Positions 6,121 to 12,377 of a DNA stretch of 28,403 nucleotides are shown one piece after another. How positions within the stretch are numbered: the first letter of the stretch is position 1; the number at the start of each line of letters is the position of its first letter. The stretch is taken from NCBI GenBank assembly GCA_964580995.1, contig CAZOMV010000079.1:1-28403 (forward strand), read 5' to 3'. The notes under the pieces were generated by a model that worked only from the letters and a program-made list of their open reading frames with translations, ran no database searches and was not told the origin of the DNA. The position numbers and the translations under genes are program-made. The stretch comes from JAKJEP01 sp964580995. Lineage in GTDB: Bacteria > Planctomycetota > Phycisphaerae > Sedimentisphaerales > SM23-30.

Positions 6121-6243
6121 TTGTGCCCCCTCCAAATTGGTCATCCCAGCGACAACGAGAGCGTCGATTGGGTAAGCCGCCCGCGGCGTATGGGTGCAGG
6201 CCTTGGCCTGTCTCTGTGGTTCAAAAACACTTTCTTCATCTGC

Positions 6244-6648
6244 TTACTCTTCTATAATCCATTTGATATCTTCCTTTCGCATGGATTCCAGCCTCCCAAT
6301 ATAGTGAGCACTTGCCTTTCGTCCCTCAGCCAATCCCCATTCCCCAAAATACTCCCCATAATCTGTGCCCATAATGTACTCACCAATTCGTGGGCTCGAA
6401 TGCTGAATAATCCTTTGTTCTTCTTCAGATAGCTCTGGATTATTTTCAATGATAACGGAGCGGACCTGTTCAAGTGTAGAAGCAGAATACGCATCCGGAT
6501 TTATTTTTCCACAGGGAAATCTGTTTGAGATTGAATCTTGACCTTCATTACAACCAGTGACTGTAACTGCAATAAAGAAAAGAAGTAGCCAAAAACAGAA
6601 AATAGAACGCAAACCATTATTCCCTGGGTACCCATCCGTTTTTACCAT
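6244..6648 (-). CDS. Small lipoprotein, unknown function
   Basis: This 134-residue protein starts with a hydrophobic signal (residues 14-29) ending in the lipobox VTGC, so Cys33 would be lipid-modified after cleavage. The mature part (~100 residues) is hydrophilic and mostly helical, with repeated acidic patches (NNPELSEEEQRII, MRKEDIKWIIEE), and is not recognised. The ribosome site AGGA lies about 8 nt before the ATG. A promoter candidate sits at 6768-6795, leaving a long leader of roughly 110 nt that contains a GCGGG/CCCGC hairpin (6668-6684). It is transcribed opposite to the SIR2-like gene. Its base use is AT-rich like that gene, so it may belong to the same accessory segment. Confidence 0.65.
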   Translation of the reverse strand: MVKTDGYPGNNGLRSIFCFWLLLFFIAVTVTGCNEGQDSISNRFPCGKINPDAYSASTLEQVRSVIIENNPELSEEEQRIIQHSSPRIGEYIMGTDYGEYFGEWGLAEGRKASAHYIGRLESMRKEDIKWIIEE

Positions 6649-6667
6649 AACTCACATCCTGAATAAC

Positions 6668-6684
6668 GCGGGCTTTAATCCCGC
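6668..6684 (-). promoter_or_regulatory. Hairpin in the leader of the small lipoprotein mRNA
   Basis: GCGGG-CTTTAAT-CCCGC forms a 5-bp stem with a 7-nt loop about 20-36 nt before the start codon. It could affect translation, or could simply be another intergenic palindrome. Confidence 0.3.
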
Positions 6685-6767
6685 TATTCCTCAGCCTTGC
6701 CCATACCGTCCTTACTATTATTCCCTGTATAGGGATCACTCCATCCATTAAACCACTAACCAACTTA

Positions 6768-6795
6768 ATTATACCACATATTCTACAAAAAGCAA
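6768..6795 (-). promoter_or_regulatory. Promoter candidate for the small lipoprotein
   Basis: On the minus strand TTGCTT (6790-6795) and a perfect TATAAT (6768-6773) are 16 nt apart, with TGTGG before the -10. It is close in form to the promoter at 3775-3804. Confidence 0.5.
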
Positions 6796-7001
6796 AAAAT
6801 AATTATATTTAGTTTATAAATAAACATAAAATATTAACAAATTACACATAAATACTTAAATCAAATTACTTTATATCAAACAAAATTATGCCTATATTTT
6901 AGGTTCTTAGCTCCTTTTACCCCCGCATTTCCCATTCCTCCTCACAAATCGACCGCATCACCACCCCCTCAGCATCATATCCCCTCTCCCACCCGCCTCC
7001 C

Positions 7002-7081
7002 GTACCGCCGGCTTCTGGCCGGCACCCTTTCTTGTACCGCCAGCCTCCGACCGGCTCTTTCCCCCTCTACCGCCCGCCTCT
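7002..7081 (+). repeat. Imperfect tandem repeat, about 33 bp unit
   Basis: GTACCGCCGGCTTCTGGCCG (7002) recurs as GTACCGCCAGCCTCCGACCG (7034) and as a shorter CTACCGCCCGCCTC (about 7068). The units are spaced 32-34 bp. They lie in a C-rich patch without a gene. Confidence 0.45.
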
Positions 7082-7483
7082 GTGATCTTCTTTCCTTCGT
7101 GGTGAAAATTACTCTTCCCGTTCTCGCCTTGACTTTCTCTGCTGATACCCGATAACCAAAACTGACAACTTAGGCCGTCTAGGAAGTCTGGGTAATATTG
7201 TCCCTCATAAATTCCCGCCCCAATCCAAATGACACGAGTAAATACCATCCACTTTTATATATGTTTTACTCAAGTTTACACGCCTTTTGCTCTACTTTTA
7301 CATCACTTCCTTCATGTTTTACTATACTTTGTTCAACATTTACCAACTCAACTCAATCGTTATATCTTACCCAACCATTACAAACTAACCCAGTTATCAG
7401 ACTACTATTTTTGACGTAAAATAACGACTTACAGCAGTAATATCGTAAATCCTGTAACCCTGAATCCCCTTCCATAAAATAAC

Positions 7484-7512
7484 TTGCAATATCCTTATAT
7501 AAGTTGTAGAAT
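7484..7512 (+). promoter_or_regulatory. Promoter candidate for the FHA gene
   Basis: TTGCAA (7484-7489) and TAGAAT (7507-7512) are 17 nt apart, about 55 nt before the start at 7569. Confidence 0.45.
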
Positions 7513-7568
7513 TACCCTAGAATTAGGCTAAATTACTTAGAGAGTATTAAAAAACATAAAGGCTGTCT

Positions 7569-8000
7569 ATGGATGCAAACTTGGTAATTTTTAATCGGCA
7601 GGGCCAAAAGAAGGAAATCCCGCTCAAAGAAGGAGTTACGGTAATCGGCCGGCGTCCCGACTGTGATGTCCGCATCCCGGTTATGCGGGTCTCCCGTAAG
7701 CACTGCCGCATCATCCTCAAAGACAACAAAACCACGATCCAGGACCTGGGCAGCACCAACGGCACCTTCGTAAATGACGACAGAATAATGGAATCGGAAA
7801 TCCAGGCTGGCGATGTAGTTGCGATTGGCGTTGTCAAGTTTACCCTCAAAATCAATGGCAAACCAGAGCAAATCGAACCCCCGGATATGGATTATGATGA
7901 ACAGGTCTCCGCCTCTTCCGGATATCATCAGGCCGATACCCATCTGGAAAATGATCAAACAGAAAAAGACCCCCTCAACGATGTAGATCCATTACCCTAA
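7569..8000 (+). CDS. FHA-domain protein
   Basis: The protein has 143 residues, nearly all a single forkhead-associated domain (about residues 4-97) that binds phosphothreonine peptides. Its hallmark residues are present: IGRRPDCDVRI (Gly27-Arg28), VSRKHCRI (Ser42, His45), and DLGSTNGTFVN (59-69). An acidic, probably disordered tail of about 45 residues follows. Such small FHA proteins act as adaptors in Ser/Thr-kinase signalling; no kinase or phosphatase gene is in the window, so the partner is unknown. The start has AAAGG 6 nt upstream and a promoter at 7484-7512. The alkyltransferase gene follows after 45 nt on the same strand and may share the transcript. Confidence 0.9.
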   Translation: MDANLVIFNRQGQKKEIPLKEGVTVIGRRPDCDVRIPVMRVSRKHCRIILKDNKTTIQDLGSTNGTFVNDDRIMESEIQAGDVVAIGVVKFTLKINGKPEQIEPPDMDYDEQVSASSGYHQADTHLENDQTEKDPLNDVDPLP

Positions 8001-8045
8001 ATTCACTTTCGTTGTGTCCCATAAAGCATTACGAATCAAAGTATT

Positions 8046-8702
8046 ATGCCTGTTCTTCTGATTGATAAACTACCCCGTCAGTCTGGTATTTCTGAATATG
8101 CCCTAGTTCAAACCGCCATCGGCCCCGTTTGCCTGGCCGGTCGCGGCCTCTTGTTGGAATATGTCATTTTCCCATCCATAACAGGGAAAATCTGGGAAAA
8201 TTCATGCCCTGAATACCGCAAAAATGATAATTTTTTGCCGTTGCTGCAGCAGTCTCTTATCGACTATTTTCAGGGTAAGCCGGTCGATTTCGATTGCCAG
8301 ATTGACGTCCATTGGGCAACTGTTTTCGAGCTAAAAGTATTGCAGAACTGTAGTTCCATTCCACTGGGTAAATCCATTTCCTATCAGCAGCTAGCTCAGC
8401 AGTCGGGTAATCCCAAAGCGGCCCGCGCCGTCGGTGCGGTAATGGCCAAAAATCGTACTCCCATTCTGATCCCCTGTCATCGAGTCATCCGCTCTGACGG
8501 TGGGTTGGGAGGCTATTCCGCAGGAACGGGATTAGAAATGAAACAGCTCTTACTTGCCCTTGAAAAGAAACTTATGAAAACCGTTCTTCCCAACAAAGAT
8601 CGTAACCATATGGAATTACCTGTTTTAGAAATGGGGCGAAAAATAAAGCCGACAGACATAAGGAGGCCATCTGTCGGCGGAAGCGCCGCGAAAGGAAATT
8701 AA
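8046..8702 (+). CDS. Methylated-DNA--protein-cysteine methyltransferase (O6-alkylguanine repair)
   Basis: This protein has 218 residues. The C-terminal MGMT/Ogt domain is clear: the helix-turn-helix stretch IPLGKSISYQQLAQQSG, the arginine-finger region KAARAVGAVMAKN, and the active-site ILIPCHRVI with acceptor Cys134, followed by GGLGGYSAG. It removes alkyl groups from O6-guanine in DNA in a single suicide transfer. The N-terminal ~70 residues fit the variable MGMT N-domain. About 45 residues beyond the usual end (after residue ~172) are extra and basic, and their coding DNA contains a 9-bp perfect hairpin (8648-8678), so the tail may be a young extension. The ribosome site is weak; the ATG at 8046 is chosen because it is the first in frame and 45 nt after the FHA gene. 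Confidence 0.92.
   Translation: MPVLLIDKLPRQSGISEYALVQTAIGPVCLAGRGLLLEYVIFPSITGKIWENSCPEYRKNDNFLPLLQQSLIDYFQGKPVDFDCQIDVHWATVFELKVLQNCSSIPLGKSISYQQLAQQSGNPKAARAVGAVMAKNRTPILIPCHRVIRSDGGLGGYSAGTGLEMKQLLLALEKKLMKTVLPNKDRNHMELPVLEMGRKIKPTDIRRPSVGGSAAKGN
8648..8678 (+). promoter_or_regulatory. Hairpin with AAGGAGG in the loop, at the end of the alkyltransferase gene
   Basis: GCCGACAGA and TCTGTCGGC pair perfectly over 9 bp around a 13-nt loop that contains AAGGAGG. It lies inside the last codons of the gene and is not followed by a T tract, so it is not a standard terminator. Confidence 0.5.
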
Positions 8703-8732
8703 CGCTTCTATCTAATCATAATATTTATTGAC

Positions 8733-8879
8733 ATGGAAAGTCAAATAGTTATCCATTTCGTGAAGGCTGCTCAAGGGTTTTTCTCTTTTTTTTATACGTT
8801 AAATTCGGGATATGACGAATTTTATGAAAAAATAGAAAGCATTAAAAATAGCGGTTATAACGATTGGCAGAAAAGATAA
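8733..8879 (+). CDS. Possible 48-residue small protein
   Basis: From the ATG at 8733 to TAA at 8879 the frame reads 48 codons with a plausible composition: an amphipathic or aromatic start (VIHFVKAAQGFFSFFYTL) and a polar end (YDEFYEKIESIKNSGYND). No good ribosome site is seen, and the proS promoter overlaps its last codons. It fills most of the gap between the alkyltransferase gene and proS. It could equally be chance; I recognise no family. Confidence 0.3.
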   Translation: MESQIVIHFVKAAQGFFSFFYTLNSGYDEFYEKIESIKNSGYNDWQKR

Positions 8880-8891
8880 AATCGGTATAAT
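8864..8891 (+). promoter_or_regulatory. Strong promoter for the proS-led operon
   Basis: TTGGCA (8864-8869) and a perfect TATAAT (8886-8891) are 16 nt apart, about 75 nt before the proS start. This is among the best promoter matches in the window. Confidence 0.6.
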
Positions 8892-8970
8892 AAAGTTTTT
8901 ATGCACAGAAAGATTGGTTCAAATTTTACTTTGAAGACAACAACTATAAGTTATTAAAGGATAATTATAT

Positions 8971-10710
8971 ATGAAATGGAGTAATCTTCTGATCCCCACT
9001 GTGAAAGAAGTACCCGCCGACGCAGAGGTACCCAGCCATCAACTCATGATACGAGCCGGTCTGATGCGGAAGCTGGCTAGCGGAACCTACACATATCTGC
9101 CGCTGGGGTGGCGGACGCTGCTGAAAATTATGGGAATCGTGCGGCAGGAGATGAATGAGGCGGGGGCGCAAGAAATTTTAATGCCGTCAGTCCAGCCGAT
9201 GGAATTGTGGCAGCAGACCGGGCGGGATGTAGCGTATGGGGAAACGATGTGCCGGTTCAAGGACCGGCATGGGCGGATGAATGTTTTGGCCCCAACTGCC
9301 GAAGAGGTAGTAACTTATGTGGCAGCGGGAGAAATCAATTCCTATAAGCAACTGCCGGTGAATTTGTATCAGATCAGCTTTAAATTCCGGGATGAATTTC
9401 GTCCTCGCTTCGGAGTATTGCGGTCGCGTGAGTTTATTATGAAGGATGCCTATAGTTTCAATGCGGACCCTGCAAGTCTGGAGGTGTCGTACCGGCAGAT
9501 GTATGATGCTTATTGCAAGATATTCAAACGGTGCGGGCTGGATTATGTGATTGTGGAAGCGGAATCGGGGGAGATGGGCGGTTCGGGATCGCATCAGTTT
9601 ACGGTACCGTGCGATTCGGGCGAGGATATTATCGTGCATACGGACGATGGGGCCTATGCGGCGAATATTGAAAAGGCAGGGGTGGATCCGCTGCCGAAGC
9701 AGCCGTCGGCGGGTCATGTTCCGGCGATGGAGGAAATTCATACGCCGCATGTGGGGAGTATCGAGGCGGTCTGTGAATTTTTGAAGAGCCGGCCGGAACA
9801 GATGATTAAAACGCTGATTTTTTCCCAGGGCGAGAACGTGGTGGTAGCGGTGTTACGTGGGGATCATGAGCTGAACCCGGAAAAACTGACACAATCGCTG
9901 GGCGGGAAGGCGGCGGAGCTGGCGGATGAAGCGACGATCCGCAAGGTTTCGGGGGCGGCGATTGGTTTTGCCGGACCGATGGGAATGGCTGGAAAAGTTT
10001 CGCATTTGTTTATCGACCACGCGGTGGCGGCGATGGCGGTGGGGATCGCGGGCGCGAATAAAACGGATTATCATGTGAAAAATGTGGTGCCGGGCCGGGA
10101 CTTTCCGCTGAATGGAGAAAATGTGCGGATACTGGATATCCGCAACGCGGTGGAAGGAGACAAACATCAGGGTAAGAAGCTGGTGTTCAAGCATGGGATC
10201 GAAGTGGGGCAGGTATTCAAGCTGGGCACGAAATACAGCAGCAAGCTGGGAGCGAAGTTTCTGGATGAAAGCGGCGCGGAGCAGATATGCCTGATGGGCT
10301 GCTATGGGATCGGGATCAACCGGATTATGGCTTCGGCGATTGAAATTCGCAACGATAGCGACGGGATTATCTGGCCGATCAGCATCGCCCCCTTTGAGGT
10401 GCTGGTGACATCGGTGAATCAGGACGATGAAGAGGTGGCGCAGACGGCGGAAGCGATTTATCAACAGTTGCGCGGGCAGAATATCGATGTGCTGTTTGAC
10501 GACCGGCGGCTGCGGGGCGGGGTGAAATTCAAGGATGCGGATTTAATCGGAATTCCGATTCGGATTACGGTAGGTAAACGCGGCGTGACGGAAGGGAAGG
10601 TGGAGATCAAGTTGCGGCGGCATGAGAACAGCGAAACGGCAGCAATCGATCAGTCGGTGGACCGGGTGAAGGAATTAATCGGGCAGCTTTATGCGGAAAT
10701 TAACGGATAA
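8971..10710 (+). CDS. proS: Prolyl-tRNA synthetase (bacterial type, with editing domain)
   Basis: This class II aminoacyl-tRNA synthetase of 579 residues attaches proline to tRNA-Pro in the cytoplasm. Motif 2 is seen at about 136-160 (FRDEFRPRFGVLRSREF, then MKDAYSF), and motif 3 as GCYGIGINR near residue 443. The ~180 residues between the two (about 225-405) are the INS domain that clears mischarged Ala-tRNA-Pro, so this is the bacterial ProS and not the archaeal or eukaryotic form. The anticodon-binding domain follows (VDVLFDDR-like segment IDVLFDDRRLRGGVKFKDADLIG, about 507-529). The length is normal. The start has AAAGGA 9 nt upstream. It leads a run of five same-strand genes with tiny gaps, the rest of which are glycan-related or unknown. 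Confidence 0.97.
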   Translation: MKWSNLLIPTVKEVPADAEVPSHQLMIRAGLMRKLASGTYTYLPLGWRTLLKIMGIVRQEMNEAGAQEILMPSVQPMELWQQTGRDVAYGETMCRFKDRHGRMNVLAPTAEEVVTYVAAGEINSYKQLPVNLYQISFKFRDEFRPRFGVLRSREFIMKDAYSFNADPASLEVSYRQMYDAYCKIFKRCGLDYVIVEAESGEMGGSGSHQFTVPCDSGEDIIVHTDDGAYAANIEKAGVDPLPKQPSAGHVPAMEEIHTPHVGSIEAVCEFLKSRPEQMIKTLIFSQGENVVVAVLRGDHELNPEKLTQSLGGKAAELADEATIRKVSGAAIGFAGPMGMAGKVSHLFIDHAVAAMAVGIAGANKTDYHVKNVVPGRDFPLNGENVRILDIRNAVEGDKHQGKKLVFKHGIEVGQVFKLGTKYSSKLGAKFLDESGAEQICLMGCYGIGINRIMASAIEIRNDSDGIIWPISIAPFEVLVTSVNQDDEEVAQTAEAIYQQLRGQNIDVLFDDRRLRGGVKFKDADLIGIPIRITVGKRGVTEGKVEIKLRRHENSETAAIDQSVDRVKELIGQLYAEING

Positions 10711-10713
10711 GGT

Positions 10714-11265
10714 ATGGGGCAGATCAAGCAGCCGGCGGCGGTGAAATTGATTGTGGGGATGCTGAGTCAGCGGGAGGAACTGTTCGCTCTGGCGGAGGAA
10801 GCGATGCAGGAGTGGTGGGGGGAGATCGATGTAGCCAGTGAGGTGCTGGTGTTTGACCAGACGGACTATTACGCGAAAGAAATGGGGGAGCGGCTGCTGC
10901 GGAAATTCGTCAGTTTTGGGCGGCTGATCGATCCGGGCGAGCTGGCGGGGATCAAGCATCAGAGTAACGGGCTGGAAGAAACGCTGGCGGCCCATCCGAA
11001 GGGGCGGGAATTGCAGGTGAACCGGCCGATCAATCTGGATCCGGGGTATGTCGATGCGAGCAAGCTGGTACTGGCGACGACGAAGAATTATTCTCATCGA
11101 ATTTATATCGGCCAGTCGATGTATGCAGAGGCGACGCTGCATTACCACAAGGGGAAATGGCAGGCGTGGCCGTTCACGTATCCGGACTATGGCAGCGGGC
11201 TGTATGATCCGTTTTTGAATCAAACGCGAAATCGTTACCTGGAGCAGACAACATCAACGAGATAA
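10714..11265 (+). CDS. DUF4416 family protein
   Basis: This protein of 183 residues fits the DUF4416 family by its opening KQPAAVKLIVGMLS, the central FDQTDYYAKEMG (about 47-58) and the closing segments RIYIGQSMYAEATL and WPFTYPDYGS. The family's function is not established. It has no signal or membrane segment and is presumably cytoplasmic. The ATG lies 3 nt past the proS stop with only AAGG overlapping that stop as a ribosome site, so translation is probably coupled to proS. The next gene starts within about 12 nt. Fixed contact with proS and with the glycan genes makes it a candidate co-factor of that operon, but nothing in the sequence says how. Confidence 0.82.
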   Translation: MGQIKQPAAVKLIVGMLSQREELFALAEEAMQEWWGEIDVASEVLVFDQTDYYAKEMGERLLRKFVSFGRLIDPGELAGIKHQSNGLEETLAAHPKGRELQVNRPINLDPGYVDASKLVLATTKNYSHRIYIGQSMYAEATLHYHKGKWQAWPFTYPDYGSGLYDPFLNQTRNRYLEQTTSTR

Positions 11266-11276
11266 ATTATATTGCG

Positions 11277-12377
11277 GTGCTGGGGATTCTGGCCTTGGCC
11301 GGATCGGTAATCGGCACGATGCTGGTACGGCGTTGGGCGATTGCGCGGGGGTTTGTGGATCAACCGGGGCATCGCAAGATTCATCAGAAGCCGATTGCGC
11401 TGGGAGGCGGGATCGTGATTTTCTGGATTACGATGGGACCTCTGGCAGCCGTGGAGGTCTTAGCGGTTCTTTTTAACCGGTATGGAGTACCGAATTTGGT
11501 TCCGGAATTTTTGGCCATTCACATTCCGGGTCTGGTCAGCCGGTCATCGCAGGTGCTGGTTCTTTTTGTAGGAACGGCTGCTTTGCATATCCTGGGGCTG
11601 ATTGACGACCGAAGGCATCTTGGCCCCTGGAGCAAACTGGTGGTGCAGATTGGGGTGGCGACGCTGCTGGCGACAGTGGGGCAAATCCGTTTTGATTTTT
11701 TCATTTCCAGCATACTGGTCAAAACGATTTTTTCAGTGCTATGGATGGTTGTCATTATTAATGCGTTTAATTTTCTGGATAATATGGACGGTCTTTCGGC
11801 GGGGATTGCGGCTATTTGTGCGGGAATGATCTTTACCGCATCCTATAGCAGCGGGCAAGTTTTTGTCAGCGGGCTGCTGGTGCTGTTGATCGGGGCACTG
11901 CTGGGCTTTCTGGTATTCAATTTTGCCCCGGCGAAAATATTCATGGGGGATGCGGGATCCCTGGTTGTGGGCCTGCTGATTGCGGTGGCGACGATCCGCA
12001 CTACCTATTATCAGGAACAAACCCAGAGCGGACCGTGGTTTGCCGCCTTTATGCCGGTGGTGGTTTTGGCGATCCCGCTGTATGATTTTACCAGTGTGGT
12101 GATTATCCGGCTTTTGCAGGGCAGGAGTCCGTTTGTGGGCGACAAGCAGCATTTTTCGCACCGGCTGGTCAACCGGGGCATGACGCACCGCCAGGCAGTG
12201 CTAACCATTTATCTGGCGACGGCGGGTACGGGACTGGGGGCTACCTTTCTGAATCAGGTCCGTCCGGGCGGTGCCGTACTGGTACTCATCCAAACCCTAT
12301 TCATTGTGTTAATCATAGCGATCCTGGAACGGGACCCCAAAAAGAATACTTTAGCGAATCGTGAACAAACAAAGTAA
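11277..12377 (+). CDS. Polyprenyl-phosphate GlcNAc-1-phosphate-type transferase (WecA/TagO family)
   Basis: This membrane enzyme of 366 residues with about ten spans belongs to the MraY/WecA family, which moves a sugar-1-phosphate from a UDP-sugar to undecaprenyl phosphate and so starts glycan building. Its motifs are VDQPGHRKIHQKPIALGGG (27-45), LIDDRR (108-113), NFLDNMDGL (155-163, catalytic Asp pair), FMGDAGS (212-218) and the HFSHR of the substrate loop (272-276). The lack of the muramyl-pentapeptide-specific region points to WecA/TagO rather than MraY. The start is uncertain: GTG at 11277 is the first standard codon, but the family-like sequence begins a few residues earlier (INYIA), where only ATA/ATT codons exist; an atypical ATT start at 11271 is possible. 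It overlaps the next gene by 17 nt. Confidence 0.9.
   Translation: MLGILALAGSVIGTMLVRRWAIARGFVDQPGHRKIHQKPIALGGGIVIFWITMGPLAAVEVLAVLFNRYGVPNLVPEFLAIHIPGLVSRSSQVLVLFVGTAALHILGLIDDRRHLGPWSKLVVQIGVATLLATVGQIRFDFFISSILVKTIFSVLWMVVIINAFNFLDNMDGLSAGIAAICAGMIFTASYSSGQVFVSGLLVLLIGALLGFLVFNFAPAKIFMGDAGSLVVGLLIAVATIRTTYYQEQTQSGPWFAAFMPVVVLAIPLYDFTSVVIIRLLQGRSPFVGDKQHFSHRLVNRGMTHRQAVLTIYLATAGTGLGATFLNQVRPGGAVLVLIQTLFIVLIIAILERDPKKNTLANREQTK

Larger units (their letters stand above)
5715..6243. other. Gene-free region with dispersed-repeat fragments (529 bp)
   Basis: No convincing gene is present. It holds a 12-bp tandem duplication (GGTTGAATTAAA at 5781-5792 and 5793-5804) running into GGGGTCAGACACC (5805-5817), and a patch of TTCGCG words near 6083-6111. 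The open frames that cross it have low-complexity, unnatural composition. Confidence 0.6.
6649..7568. other. Long gene-poor region (920 bp)
   Basis: I see no gene. The first 150 bp carry the leader and promoter of the small lipoprotein. About 6770-6905 is strongly AT-rich. About 7000-7080 is C-rich with an imperfect 32-34 bp triplication. About 7215-7430 is AC/T-rich low-complexity sequence. The last 90 bp hold the promoter of the FHA gene. Open frames here look like chance. Confidence 0.6.

Noticed and set aside
6958..7248. 96-codon minus-strand frame in the gene-poor region
   Set aside because: It arises from the C-rich tandem repeat (Gly/Lys/Ala-rich low complexity) and has no ribosome site.
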